Shown here piece by piece: positions 36,276 to 45,710 of a DNA stretch of 64,000 bases (positions are counted from its first letter, which is position 1; each line of letters opens with the position of its first letter). The notes beneath the pieces were generated by a model. That model was not told where the DNA came from. It saw nothing but the letters and a program-made list of their open reading frames with translations, and ran no database searches. The position numbers and the translations under genes were made by a program. Source of the DNA: Flavobacterium sp. AG291 (GTDB lineage Bacteria; Bacteroidota; Bacteroidia; Flavobacteriales; Flavobacteriaceae); NCBI RefSeq assembly GCF_003350375.1, contig NZ_QQAR01000017.1:1-64000 (forward strand). Direction: 5' to 3'.

Positions 36276-36307
36276 ATTACCCCTGACAAAGTCAGGGGTA
36301 ATTTTTT
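36276..36307 (+). terminator. Terminator after the glmM operon
   Basis: The stem AATTACCCCTGAC / GTCAGGGGTAATT has a 3-base loop and is followed by T residues. Confidence 0.92.
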
Positions 36308-36311
36308 ATTA

Positions 36312-36473
36312 ATTTCCTACGGGAAATGTCTTCCTGAACGATTATATTTCTACCGAAATTTGAATCGCTACGCGATAATTTGTAAGCATTTAATCAGATA
36401 GCTCAATTTCCCGTTAGGGAAAAAATTTTGGTAGAAAACAGTTAGCCGTAACGATACGATTTCCCGTAGGGAT
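36312..36473. repeat. Nested inverted-repeat element with three TTCCC-GTA-GGGAA-type hairpins
   Basis: A non-coding 160-base element. Outer arms are at 36312-36327 and 36459-36473. Inner arms TTTCTACCGAAATTT (36347-36361) and AAATTTTGGTAGAAA (36423-36437) pair over 15 bases with one G:T. Inside are hairpins ATCGC-TAC-GCGAT (36364-36376) and TTTCCC-GTTA-GGGAAA (36407-36422), and GTTA-GCCG-TAAC lies at 36441-36452. The motif TTCCC-GTA-GGGAA occurs three times. It could be a REP/BIME-like repeat or a structured RNA. No ORF is present. Confidence 0.6.
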
Positions 36474-36476
36474 AGA

Positions 36477-37205
36477 TCATTTAAACCATTTATAATACAA
36501 TTGTGCACTATATTCATACATAGCTGCTTCTGTATAAAATAATTTCATAGAGGATGGCCACCAGTTGTATACTGACTCTTTTGTACCTTCTTTTATTAAA
36601 AATCCTGTAGGTGCTGCTATGGGCTTCATACCTAATTTTTGGAAAACCGCCATTGCACGGGGCATATGTGTAGCACTGGTAACCAGTATGAATTTGTTTT
36701 TGGTTCCAAAACGTTTTTTATAGGCTAATGCTTCTTCATAAGTATTTCGCGGTGCGGGTAAGATAATTGTATCCTTTGGCGATACACCAAGGCTTACTGC
36801 CGCTTCACTACCTACTTTGCCTGTTGACATTTTATCATTTACTGCAAAACCCGAAAATGTGATAGGGCAGGAGGATTGTAGCTTATAGACACGAACTCCT
36901 TCAGTAACTCTTTGTAACGATTGTGCCGATAGTTTCTGGCTTGGGTAAAGGGAAGTGTCATCGGCGTGGTAATTACCCAATACAAGTACAGGAAGTCTTT
37001 CATTACCAGATGGTTTATATACCGGATAGTGCTGCTCTAAGTTACGGATAAGCCAGACAGGTAATGGAGTTACCGTAGACAGGAATAAGCCGGTAATAGT
37101 AATGATGAAGACTATTTTAGAGGTTTTCTTTTTCCTGAGTTTATGCAGTATAAATGCCGTGAGGATAAACATCCAGAAAATTGCGATTGGATTTAGATAG
37201 GTCAT
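36477..37205 (-). CDS. YdcF/ElyC-like (DUF218) membrane protein
   Basis: A 242-residue protein with two N-terminal membrane helices (about 8-20 and 28-50), then a DUF218 domain: VLVLGNYHAD, RVTEGVRVYKL, 'APRNTYEEALAYKKRFG' and ILVTSATHMPRAMAVFQKLG. This is the pattern of the SanA/YdcF/ElyC family, linked in E. coli to envelope polysaccharide carrier metabolism. It is convergent with the glmM-deformylase unit, and the inverted-repeat element lies just beyond its stop. Confidence 0.82.
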   Translation of the reverse strand: MTYLNPIAIFWMFILTAFILHKLRKKKTSKIVFIITITGLFLSTVTPLPVWLIRNLEQHYPVYKPSGNERLPVLVLGNYHADDTSLYPSQKLSAQSLQRVTEGVRVYKLQSSCPITFSGFAVNDKMSTGKVGSEAAVSLGVSPKDTIILPAPRNTYEEALAYKKRFGTKNKFILVTSATHMPRAMAVFQKLGMKPIAAPTGFLIKEGTKESVYNWWPSSMKLFYTEAAMYEYSAQLYYKWFK

Positions 37206-37264
37206 GGTTGGGATATTTACAGTACAAAGTACTTAAATATATTGATGCAGGAAAAGCCTTAAAT

Positions 37265-37297
37265 GTAAAAATCCTGCCTTTTTAGGGGCAGGACTTT
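37265..37297 (-). terminator. Terminator of the choice-of-anchor I gene
   Basis: Read leftward, the stem AGTCCTGCC / GGCAGGATT, with an 8-base loop, is followed by four T and then A/T-rich sequence. Confidence 0.75.
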
Positions 37298-37332
37298 CAA
37301 TTGAAAAAATTAAAAAACACGAAACTAACACT

Positions 37333-40300
37333 CTATTTAACGAGTAGCTTTTTCACGATACCTTCAGATGTTTTTACCAGGTACATACCTGCTGCCATGT
37401 TAGATGTATCTATTGTAAGGGCCTGTTTAGCCGATAAGATTAGTTTTCCGCTGTAGTCATATACTTCGATATCTGCAGCACGGTTAAAGTAAGCAACACC
37501 ATTTACCGATGGGTTAGGGAATACCACGAACGTTTTAGGCTCAGGGTTGAATTCTCCACCACCAAGGGTTGTAGTATCAACTTCGAAAATAGTAAGCGTA
37601 CCGCTTATTTCGTTTGCTACGATAATGTAGTCTTTTCCGTCAGGGCTGTCAGTAGCCTTAATGTGTGTTATGCCTTCCGGACCGTGGTCACCTGCATAAG
37701 CAGAAACGCTACGGCTGTTTTTATAGTCAACAAACTTAACATCAGTTGGGTCTGTTACATCATATACCATTACACCACCAATACGCTCAAGACCGATAAA
37801 GGCAAAAGTTTTACCACCAAGTTCAGCTATGGTTACACCTTCCGGTTCCGGACCTTTAGCACGGCTACGGCTTTTTGGCGAGTTGTCTTCGTGGTCAGAG
37901 TTGAATAATGCATTGATAGAAGGTGTAAGGGCTGTATACATTTCAAAATCATCACCACTGTCAAATACAATTTCTTTAGTGTCTGCATTGAAGATTGAGA
38001 ATGAACGGGTACCTAACGCGTAGATTTCTTCATAAGCAGTACCTGCTTCGTTTTTACCATCAAAAGCAGTAACTCTGAAACGACCGGCGTTGAATGATTT
38101 TTTAAGCATATCAGCATGCGGGAATGCAGTAGGATCAAGGGTATAAGAAGAAGCTCCTATAGTTGTTCTTTCTACAAATCCTGTATATTCTTTTTCATCA
38201 CCTTCATTAGCTGTCACTAAATAGTTAGTACCATTTACATTGTAGGTAGCTACACCATCCGGCATATAGTAAGCTTTAATTGGCCAGTTTGCGATAAGTA
38301 TCTCATTGTTGTTGTCAGATATATCAAAACCGTTACCCATTGCGCTTACGTCTTTAGTACCAAGAGCCCAGATGTCTGTAATCGTGTTGTTCGTAAGGTT
38401 GATCTCAGCAATGGCATTGTTTTCCTGTAGGGTAACCCATGCTTTCTCAGAGTTAGCAGCTGTAGTGATATATTCCGGTTCGAAATCCTGCGACAGGGTA
38501 CTCTCTTGCTTCAGTTTCCTCACACCAGAAGCAATAAGAGCTGATTCCTGTGCATTATATGCAGTAAAATATAGTGTAGTGACATTTGATTGCGTAAGGT
38601 TAGCTGCACCACCTGTAATGTCGATGATACTTACCGAACCTTCCGGGTCAATAGAATAGTCGCTGTTTGGCTGGCCTTCATTAGCAGTAAGTACTTTTGT
38701 TCCGTCAGGAGTAAAAGAGATATTGTCAGGAAGTGCACCTACAGTAACCTGATTGATGAATGTACCGTTAGTATCAAAGAATACTACCGATCCGTCAAGG
38801 TGTTCAGGGTTAGCCGGTGAAGCCACAGCTACAAGTCCGTTCTTAACGGCAACGCTGGTAACACCACCATAAACATTCATATCGATTGAAGATACTTCAG
38901 CAGGAGCGGTAGGATCAGAGAAGTTTACGATGTCAAGGTAACCTGCTACTGCACTGGTAGTGAATAGCCTTTGGCTTACAGGATCATAAACTACAATTTC
39001 ACAAGTACTTGAATTCGCTCCTGAAGGGTCAAAGCTTCCGATGTAGTTAAGCTCGATTTCCTGATTAGGAACAGGAGCTGTTCTGTCGTTATCCTTAATG
39101 TAGATAGTAGCAAATGTTTCGCCTTCGATAGCAACACCGTTAGCATTTTCAAGACTTAGTACAAAGTACTCAGCGTGTTGCTCGGCGGTCGCATCGTCAA
39201 GAATGGGAATAGCGATTGTATGTGTAAGCGGGCTTAAACCTGTAAAGGTAAGTGTCTGTGTAGCAAACGTAAAGTCTTCACCAGCCGTAGCAGTGCTAAA
39301 CGGAGCAGGTTTAAGAACCACGTCTACCGATCCTGCCTCAGGGCTTTCAAGGTTGATGATGAAGTTTAACGTACCGTGATCTTCATTCACTACGATAAAA
39401 TCGTCAGCAAGTGATATTTTTGATGTATAATCGAAAGTAAAACTGTAAGAGCAAGCCATTTCAAGACCTGAAGCATCCATTACATTGTCTACTACCAGTG
39501 TGTTTTCAGAACCTGCAGCAAAAGGAGTAGTAAATGTAAGTGTTACAGTATTTTCGTTAAGAGTAGCTGAACTTAATCCTGCGACACCTGTATAGTTAGC
39601 TACATTGGTAGCCGATGCTGCCTCCAGTGCATTATTGAATGTAAGAATGATAGTTGTAGCTGAAGTTACAGTTGCGCTCTGTACTGCCGGAGCACCAGGG
39701 AATGCCCATGTAGGCCATGTTTGTGGCGCTGTAGCACCCGCAATACCAGTCCAGTTTGCTGGGTTAAGAATAGTAGCTTTAAGGTTTGCAGGAGCACCGG
39801 TTTGAGTTCCGCTGTAGAAAGCATTAACAGTGTTTCCGTTTACGTTTGCAGCGTTAGTACTGTTGTTGAAAGCAGTAGCGCCATCAGTAAGCGCAGCCGG
39901 TTTCATGGAAAGGCTTCCACCACAGTCAGTATTAGCAGTAACCCATCCGTTCGAGGTAAGAGCTGTAATATAGTTAGGATTTGCAGCAGTACCTGTATAA
40001 ACAATCACCTGATCACCATTTGAGCTAAGACCAAAGCCCGAACCTGTAAGTGTACCTGTGCTCGCTATCATTGCTGATGTCTGGATAGTGATAACTGAAC
40101 CTGCAGGAACACAGTCAGTAGCTGTCCAAATAAGACCGTTAGCACATTGTGGAGTCGTGTTCGTTGTGTATTTAGAATCGGTAATTGTAACGAAAGTACC
40201 CGGAGCGATATTTACAAATGTAAGAAGCGCTATTTCATCTTCTGTACCTGTAGCGTTCATTCTGTAAGCTGTAAAAGCCATGTCGCCTGCAACGATTGGC

Positions 40301-41265
40301 GACTGAACAGCGATGGTATTGAATGTAGCCGATTTTGTTTCGTCTATACCATTGTCAGCCATGTCTTCTACCGTGTTTGCTAAAAGCGCAATGTAGTATT
40401 GCTGAGCGTTAAGCAGGGTAGTAGTTGGTACAATTGTAATTGTATTGTTGGCATATGTTGCGTCAAACGGAACGATTGTTCCTGCCGCATCGTTAAGACG
40501 TAATTCTACAACAGCGTCTATGTTTGTATTGTTTATAGCAGAATTGTCGGCAAGACGGATAGGTTCATTAAAAGTAATAGTAGGATTTACCGATACTTCA
40601 ATGTTCATATCATTGTTAGCTGGAGCGAAAACCGCTATGGGAGCAGCGATATCGCCGCCACCTACAACATCACCGTGTACGGTAAAGTTGTCAAAACGGT
40701 TATTACCTGCTGCACCTCCGGGAAGTTGTGAGAATTCTACCTTAAGCTTAAGATTAGCATTATTGTCTGCTGTTGTAATAGTAGAAAGATCCAGAGTAGC
40801 AAGTGTAGGATCGCCATCAACCGGTAATACTGTAGTTAGTACTGTATAAGTAGCACCACCATCAGTTGAGTACGACCATGTTTGTGTACCGGCTCCTGAA
40901 CCTGAACGACGGGTTGTGAATCTGGCGATGATGTTCTCGTATCCTGTAGAAGGGATGGTGAATTCAAGTATACCACCTATAGGTGTATTAAAACGTAAGT
41001 GAGCCCCGGCAACATCACCATTTTGAGCATTGAGCGTTCCAAAATTTTGTCCTGTACCTCCGGCAAAGTCGATAATACTATTATTAGGACCTGCAGTAGC
41101 AGTAATTGCAGCACCACCATTAGTTATAGTAGGTGTTGTAATAGCCGCTATTGACGCATTGTTGTTAAAGTTCCAGTAATGGAGTAGGGACTGCGCATCT
41201 GCAAACTGAACCGTAAGGCTGAATCCGGCAAGCAGCAATCCTTTTTTAATGTAGTTGTTTAGCAT
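37333..41265 (-). CDS. Choice-of-anchor I family protein with T9SS type A sorting domain
   Basis: A 1310-residue secreted protein. Order: signal peptide (1-24, FADAQ); a lectin/jelly-roll-like N domain opening LLHYWNFNNNA (to about 210); a Big_5/SbsA-like Ig domain (APANNDMNIEVSVNPTITF); a lamin-tail-like domain (MAFTAYRMNATGTEDEIALL); a second Ig-like domain (TVTSATTIILTFNNAL); a Calx-beta domain (DDFIVVNEDHGTLNF); the choice-of-anchor I beta-propeller of about 500 residues (TVGALPDNISFTPDGTKVL, AVGDHGPEGI-like motifs); and a type A sorting end (VFPNPSVNGVAYF ... GMYLVKTSEG). Alkaline-phosphatase-like or nuclease-like roles have been suggested for relatives; the function here is unknown. Confidence 0.85.
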   Translation of the reverse strand: MLNNYIKKGLLLAGFSLTVQFADAQSLLHYWNFNNNASIAAITTPTITNGGAAITATAGPNNSIIDFAGGTGQNFGTLNAQNGDVAGAHLRFNTPIGGILEFTIPSTGYENIIARFTTRRSGSGAGTQTWSYSTDGGATYTVLTTVLPVDGDPTLATLDLSTITTADNNANLKLKVEFSQLPGGAAGNNRFDNFTVHGDVVGGGDIAAPIAVFAPANNDMNIEVSVNPTITFNEPIRLADNSAINNTNIDAVVELRLNDAAGTIVPFDATYANNTITIVPTTTLLNAQQYYIALLANTVEDMADNGIDETKSATFNTIAVQSPIVAGDMAFTAYRMNATGTEDEIALLTFVNIAPGTFVTITDSKYTTNTTPQCANGLIWTATDCVPAGSVITIQTSAMIASTGTLTGSGFGLSSNGDQVIVYTGTAANPNYITALTSNGWVTANTDCGGSLSMKPAALTDGATAFNNSTNAANVNGNTVNAFYSGTQTGAPANLKATILNPANWTGIAGATAPQTWPTWAFPGAPAVQSATVTSATTIILTFNNALEAASATNVANYTGVAGLSSATLNENTVTLTFTTPFAAGSENTLVVDNVMDASGLEMACSYSFTFDYTSKISLADDFIVVNEDHGTLNFIINLESPEAGSVDVVLKPAPFSTATAGEDFTFATQTLTFTGLSPLTHTIAIPILDDATAEQHAEYFVLSLENANGVAIEGETFATIYIKDNDRTAPVPNQEIELNYIGSFDPSGANSSTCEIVVYDPVSQRLFTTSAVAGYLDIVNFSDPTAPAEVSSIDMNVYGGVTSVAVKNGLVAVASPANPEHLDGSVVFFDTNGTFINQVTVGALPDNISFTPDGTKVLTANEGQPNSDYSIDPEGSVSIIDITGGAANLTQSNVTTLYFTAYNAQESALIASGVRKLKQESTLSQDFEPEYITTAANSEKAWVTLQENNAIAEINLTNNTITDIWALGTKDVSAMGNGFDISDNNNEILIANWPIKAYYMPDGVATYNVNGTNYLVTANEGDEKEYTGFVERTTIGASSYTLDPTAFPHADMLKKSFNAGRFRVTAFDGKNEAGTAYEEIYALGTRSFSIFNADTKEIVFDSGDDFEMYTALTPSINALFNSDHEDNSPKSRSRAKGPEPEGVTIAELGGKTFAFIGLERIGGVMVYDVTDPTDVKFVDYKNSRSVSAYAGDHGPEGITHIKATDSPDGKDYIIVANEISGTLTIFEVDTTTLGGGEFNPEPKTFVVFPNPSVNGVAYFNRAADIEVYDYSGKLILSAKQALTIDTSNMAAGMYLVKTSEGIVKKLLVK

Positions 41266-41513
41266 GGTTTTTTGGTTTTTTAATAGTGCTACAAAACTCT
41301 ACGTTATAGTTTATATTCTTATTAATAGAATAACAAGCTATTATTAAGATGACAGGAATTGAAGTTGCTTAATCGTAAACTTAAAGTTAACAGCTTAACG
41401 GTATGGTAACAATTATCCTGATAAAATAGTAACCTTTATTATATCTAAAGAAAAGTTAAAGAAGATTTTATTCTCATTAATTGTGAGTAAATTAGTTATA
41501 AAACAATTGAGCT

Positions 41514-42068
41514 ATGCAAAAATTAATTACTTACCTGAATTCATTAGTGAGGTTTACTCCTGAAAGTTGGGAATTGATTAAACCGGTAATTATCAGGCGG
41601 ACTTTTGAAAAGGGTGAATTATTATCGCAGCCTGAAGCTACAAATGACGCTCTGTATTTTGTAGAGCAAGGATACCTGCGCACTTTCGCTATTGAAGAGA
41701 GTGTTGAGGTTAATAAAGGACTTTATTTTGAAGGAGAGCTTGTAGCGGCTATTCAAGGAATAGCTATTGAGGCTTGTGAGTCTGTTACTGTATTGGTACT
41801 CGATAAAAGTACTTTTTTTGGAGATTTTGAGCTTATACCACAACTTACCGTTTTATGGAAAAACTGCCTTAGCTTTATAACTTCAAAAATTGAAGCGCAT
41901 AACGATTTCTTTACATTGTATACGCCTTCTGAGCGTTATGAATATATCATAAAAAACAAACCAGAACTTTTAGAAAGGGTTCAGCCCCACATATTAGCTT
42001 CGTATCTTGGAGTGCCAAACGAAACACTAAACCGTATTAAGAGAAGACGATTACAGCTTAGTATGTAG
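41514..42068 (+). CDS. Crp/Fnr-family transcriptional regulator
   Basis: A 184-residue protein with an N-terminal cyclic-nucleotide-binding-like beta barrel (about 25-115, RRTFEKGELLSQPEATNDALYF written in pieces: EKGELLSQPE, ALYFVEQGYLRTF) and a C-terminal helix-turn-helix (HILASYLGVPNETLNRIKRR is the recognition part). The effector pocket lacks a clear cAMP signature. It is monocistronic with its own terminator and divergent from the large T9SS substrate, which it might control. Confidence 0.85.
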   Translation: MQKLITYLNSLVRFTPESWELIKPVIIRRTFEKGELLSQPEATNDALYFVEQGYLRTFAIEESVEVNKGLYFEGELVAAIQGIAIEACESVTVLVLDKSTFFGDFELIPQLTVLWKNCLSFITSKIEAHNDFFTLYTPSERYEYIIKNKPELLERVQPHILASYLGVPNETLNRIKRRRLQLSM

Positions 42069-42077
42069 TAAATTTAT

Positions 42078-42113
42078 AAAAGGAGCGATATTTGTTTATA
42101 TCGCTCCTTTTAT
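42078..42113 (+). terminator. Terminator after the Crp/Fnr gene
   Basis: The 13-bp stem AAAAGGAGCGATA / TATCGCTCCTTTT has an 8-base loop. Confidence 0.88.
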
Positions 42114-42188
42114 AATTGATTCATTTAAAATAAATTAATGAATATATCGTTTAAAAATGTAAGTATTTAACTAGGTTTTTAAACTTAT

Positions 42189-43001
42189 ATGATCAACTCC
42201 AAATCCATTATCAGAACGGTATTTTTTGCAGTTTCTTTCTTTTCTTTCGCTACTTATTCACAGTCCAATGATTTTCCTGATTTTAGAGAATATCAAAAAG
42301 TAGGTTTGTTCATTAGCCCGGTTCTGTATTCAAAGGCAAAAGTTACCCGCGATTATGGGGATTATATACTTAATAATAAAAAAACGGCTAATATTAATTT
42401 TGGATTTGATTATTTAATTCGACCGGAACATAAATGGGCTTTTAAAACAGGGCTTCATCTCGACATGGTACCAATGTATAATTTTTCGGCAACAATAAAA
42501 GAAGGCGACCTATGGCCGGAATATAACAATTTTGAGATTGCTGCAATTGATAGATACAAATTCAATTTTACAATACCACTACTTGTACAGATTAAAAAAC
42601 AAATGGGATATAATCTTTATTTTAATCTTGAGACTGGTTTTAATATGATGCTAATGCAAAAAGGGGGATATAGTTACTCAGCAGCATTTAGTAATGAGGA
42701 TATGTCTGAGACACGTGAAGTATTCGCCATGTATGCTGATACGAATGGACCATTAATTGTATACCCTAACCTAGTTGTGTCTCCGGGTTTTTATTTTGCA
42801 TTAAGCGGTGTACTTTTACAGACTAATGTTATATATCAAAAACCTTTAATTGGATTTTTTGAAGGAGAATATCAGTTTGGAAACCTTCTACAATCGGGTA
42901 ATACAAGAGGTGATTATAAAATGTCAGGCGAATATATTGGGTTGCAGTTTACTGTACATTTAAAGAAAAAGCATCGTCGAACAACTAATGACGATGAATA
43001 A
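42189..43001 (+). CDS. Outer-membrane beta-barrel protein, unknown
   Basis: A 270-residue protein with a signal peptide (about 1-25, TYSQS). The rest is alternating aromatic/polar strands (VGLFISPVLYSKAKV, INFGFDYLIRPEHKW, YNLYFNLETGFNMML, YIGLQFTVHLKKK) as in the OMP_b-brl/porin-like barrels of Bacteroidota. The C terminus is highly charged. No ligand or function can be named. Confidence 0.65.
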   Translation: MINSKSIIRTVFFAVSFFSFATYSQSNDFPDFREYQKVGLFISPVLYSKAKVTRDYGDYILNNKKTANINFGFDYLIRPEHKWAFKTGLHLDMVPMYNFSATIKEGDLWPEYNNFEIAAIDRYKFNFTIPLLVQIKKQMGYNLYFNLETGFNMMLMQKGGYSYSAAFSNEDMSETREVFAMYADTNGPLIVYPNLVVSPGFYFALSGVLLQTNVIYQKPLIGFFEGEYQFGNLLQSGNTRGDYKMSGEYIGLQFTVHLKKKHRRTTNDDE

Positions 43002-43014
43002 AACAATATAAAAT

Positions 43015-43046
43015 AAAAAAGCGATAAGGAATACTTACCGCTTTCT
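43015..43046. terminator. Terminator between convergent genes
   Basis: The imperfect stem AAAAAAGCGATAAG / CTTACCGCTTTCTT lies between the beta-barrel gene and tpiA. Confidence 0.65.
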
Positions 43047-43068
43047 TGTTTTATATATGTATCTCTGA

Positions 43069-43821
43069 TTAGATAGCATTTACAATAGCAAGGAAATCAT
43101 CAGCCTTAAGCGATGCTCCGCCGATTAGTCCGCCGTCAACATCCGGTTTACAGAATATTTCACGGGCGTTGTCAGCCTTAACGCTTCCTCCGTAAAGGAT
43201 AGAAGTGTTTTTGGCAACAGTTTCGCTAACATTCGTTGCGATAAGGTTACGGATGAACGCGTGCATTTCCTGAGCCTGCTCAGGCGATGCTGTTTCTCCT
43301 GTACCGATAGCCCATACTGGCTCGTATGCAAGAACGATATTGTTCCAGTCGCTTTCGCTGATGTGGAACAAAGCTTCTCTTAACTGAGATTCTACAAGAT
43401 TGAAGTGGTTGCCCGACTGTCTGTCAGCCAGTTCTTCACCGAAGCAGAAGATAATGGTAAGATTGTGTTTAAGTGCTGTATTTACTTTTTCAGCAAGCAG
43501 GGCATTGGTTTCACCAAAGTAAGCCCTTCTTTCAGAGTGGCCAAGGATAACCGTATTTACATGGATACCTTTAAGCATGCCTACAGAGATTTCTCCTGTA
43601 TAAGCACCGCTTTCTGCCTGGTGCATATTTTGAGCAGCAACAATAATTCCTGTACCGTTAGTTTGTTGTACTGCAGCCTGCAGGTTAACAAAAGTAGGGG
43701 CAACTACCACTTTAGCAATGCCTCCTTCCTGTTTTTTAGCGATAATTTCAGCAAGCAGCGCCTGTGTCTGGGCACTGTCATTATTCATCTTCCAGTTTCC
43801 TGCAACGATTTGTTTTCTCAT
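43069..43821 (-). CDS. tpiA: Triose-phosphate isomerase
   Basis: A 250-residue TIM barrel of glycolysis, which interconverts dihydroxyacetone phosphate and glyceraldehyde 3-phosphate. The substrate Lys11 sits in AGNWKMN, the catalytic His in LGHSERR, and the catalytic Glu in AYEPVWAIGTG; the phosphate-binding GGSVKADN and GGLIGGASL close the barrel. Its ATG overlaps the stop of the upstream thioredoxin-like gene by one base (TAATG). Confidence 0.97.
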   Translation of the reverse strand: MRKQIVAGNWKMNNDSAQTQALLAEIIAKKQEGGIAKVVVAPTFVNLQAAVQQTNGTGIIVAAQNMHQAESGAYTGEISVGMLKGIHVNTVILGHSERRAYFGETNALLAEKVNTALKHNLTIIFCFGEELADRQSGNHFNLVESQLREALFHISESDWNNIVLAYEPVWAIGTGETASPEQAQEMHAFIRNLIATNVSETVAKNTSILYGGSVKADNAREIFCKPDVDGGLIGGASLKADDFLAIVNAI

Positions 43822-44321
43822 TATTTAAGTTTTTTTAGAATAGCGATAAGATTAGCATCGTCAGCTTCAATAGCTTTAAACAATGCGATTTTTCCATTTT
43901 TGTCAACTACCATGTAGCGTGGTATCCAGTCCAGCTTAATGTCATGGGCAAAGTCACCTTCTTTCATGCTTTTGCCTACGTGATAGTTATCACCTTTAAC
44001 AGCATATTTTTCAATCCCTTCTTTCCACTTTTCATCAACTCTGTCATACGAAAGGAATACATAATCAACATTAGGGAATTGTTTTTGAAGGTCATACACT
44101 TTCGGCATACCTTTAATACAGTCAGGACACCACGATGCCCAAACATCTATTACAACGGTTTTGCCTTTGTGTTTTGCAAGGACTTCTTTAAACGTAATTT
44201 CTTTTCCGTCAAGTGAAGTCATTTTAGAATCCAGGGCAGCTTTGGTAAAAGCTGTTTCCTGTGCCTGTGAGCATGAAATCATACTGAACAGAACTATAGG
44301 TAATAAAAGCAGTTTTTTCAT
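43821..44321 (-). CDS. TlpA-like thioredoxin-fold lipoprotein
   Basis: A 166-residue envelope lipoprotein (lipobox SMISC, Cys17) with a thioredoxin-like domain. The redox motif is WASWCPDC (C65-PD-C68), preceded by GKTVVIDV and followed by the cis-Pro region WIPRYMVVDKNG. Family members reduce or oxidise periplasmic thiols, for example in cytochrome maturation. It overlaps tpiA by one base. A -7-like TAAATTTG lies upstream (44342-44349). Confidence 0.88.
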   Translation of the reverse strand: MKKLLLLPIVLFSMISCSQAQETAFTKAALDSKMTSLDGKEITFKEVLAKHKGKTVVIDVWASWCPDCIKGMPKVYDLQKQFPNVDYVFLSYDRVDEKWKEGIEKYAVKGDNYHVGKSMKEGDFAHDIKLDWIPRYMVVDKNGKIALFKAIEADDANLIAILKKLK

Positions 44322-44540
44322 TTTTATTTATTAAAGAGTAACAAATTTACAATATCACATCCAACAAATATGTGGCCAAAACGAAATATTTGCAATGCGA
44401 TTATCATTAAAAGTTATTATATCGTTTTCGTATTAAGGTGAACCAGAAGGCATACAAAGTTTTATCACTATTTCGATAGCTTCGGGACACAAAGCTTTGT
44501 GTTCTTAGTGTTTACATAGTGAACTTTGTGGTTAAAAAAA
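44322..44540. other. Intergenic stretch with a degenerate repeat
   Basis: Contains the -7 box of the tlpA-like gene and a stretch (44440-44535) with 'ACAAAG', 'CTTTGTG' and 'ACTTTGTGG' reiterations, including the palindrome at 44487-44502. No ORF. Confidence 0.4.
44487..44502. repeat. Perfect 16-bp palindrome in a CTTTGTG-rich repeat
   Basis: ACACAAAG/CTTTGTGT is a perfect palindrome inside a stretch of ACAAAG/CTTTGTG reiterations just beyond the stop of the permease gene. It could act as a leftward hairpin after the permease gene. Confidence 0.45.
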
Positions 44541-45617
44541 TTATGATAATCTAATCCTCGGATCAAGATACGCATAGATAAGATCGACAAGGATGTTAAT
44601 AATTACAAATGTAGCAGCAATCACCAATACCGATCCCATGATAACAGGAAGGTCTAATGTATTAAGTGCTTCCACAACTTCTTTTCCAAGGCCGTTCCAT
44701 CCAAAGATATATTCTACAAATACCGCTCCGGCAAGCATTGACGCAAACCATCCTGATATAGCGGTCACAACCGGATTCAGGGCATTTTTCAAGGCATGTT
44801 TACGGATAATTCGCAGTTCGCTAAGCCCTTTTGCCCTTGCCGTACGAATATAATCCTGATTCAATACTTCCAGCAGGGAGTTACGCATTAGCTGTATCAC
44901 GACACCAAGCGGACGAATACCCAGTACTATAGCGGGTAGTATTATGTTTTTCCATTTGATGTAAGAACCCTCGCCAAAATCATCAACTTCATATAAGCTG
45001 CCTGTCATATCGAGTCCGGTAACTTTATGAAGTACAAACCCGAAAACCCAGGCAAACAATATAGCCGCAAAGAAAGACGGAAGGCTCATGCCCAGTGTAC
45101 TTACTAATGCAATTGTTCTGTCAATCCAGGTGTCTTTATATAAAGCGGAAATGATTCCGAATATAATGCCAATTACTATAGCTATTACAATCGCAAATAT
45201 GGCGAGCACTATGGTGTTAGGTAAAGTATCGCCTATAACCTGTGTTACTTTCTTGCCGCTTTTCTGAAAGCTTTCACGCAGGTAAGGAGTTTTGATAACG
45301 GTAGTTGTACTACCTGCGGTGAATAATTTTACAGCACTGTATTTTCCTTCTGACAAATAGGTATAATCATCAGCATTGCTACTATGAAAAGAAACAGGTG
45401 AGAGGTCGTTCAGGTAATACAGGTACTGTATAGAAACAGGCTGATCAAAACCATACTTCTTTTTTATGAGAGCCAACTGTTCAGAATTTTCATTCTGGTC
45501 CAGCATCATACGTGCCGGGTCACCCGGCAGTACTGTAAACAAAAAGAATATGACAGTGACTACGCCAAAAAGCGTAAGCAAAGCATATCCTGTTTTATGT
45601 AGAAAGTATCGAATCAA
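44541..45617 (-). CDS. ABC transporter permease, DppB/peptide-nickel type, orphan
   Basis: A 358-residue inner-membrane permease. The start IRYFLHKTGYALLTLFGVVTV and FTVLPGDPARMML are typical of DppB/OppB-type subunits. Six membrane helices surround the EAA-like loop QDYIRTARAKGLSELRIIRKHALKNAL. A periplasmic insertion (about 65-120) is longer than usual. The start is TTG at 45617; no ATG lies nearby upstream. No DppC, ATPase or binding protein gene is adjacent. Confidence 0.87.
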   Translation of the reverse strand: MIRYFLHKTGYALLTLFGVVTVIFFLFTVLPGDPARMMLDQNENSEQLALIKKKYGFDQPVSIQYLYYLNDLSPVSFHSSNADDYTYLSEGKYSAVKLFTAGSTTTVIKTPYLRESFQKSGKKVTQVIGDTLPNTIVLAIFAIVIAIVIGIIFGIISALYKDTWIDRTIALVSTLGMSLPSFFAAILFAWVFGFVLHKVTGLDMTGSLYEVDDFGEGSYIKWKNIILPAIVLGIRPLGVVIQLMRNSLLEVLNQDYIRTARAKGLSELRIIRKHALKNALNPVVTAISGWFASMLAGAVFVEYIFGWNGLGKEVVEALNTLDLPVIMGSVLVIAATFVIINILVDLIYAYLDPRIRLS

Positions 45618-45710
45618 TTTATAAAGATTTGAAAATTAATTGATTTTAAAATTTGAAAATGTTTGTTTAAAGCATCTATTATCTCAAATCTAACATCTCA
45701 GTTCTCAATA

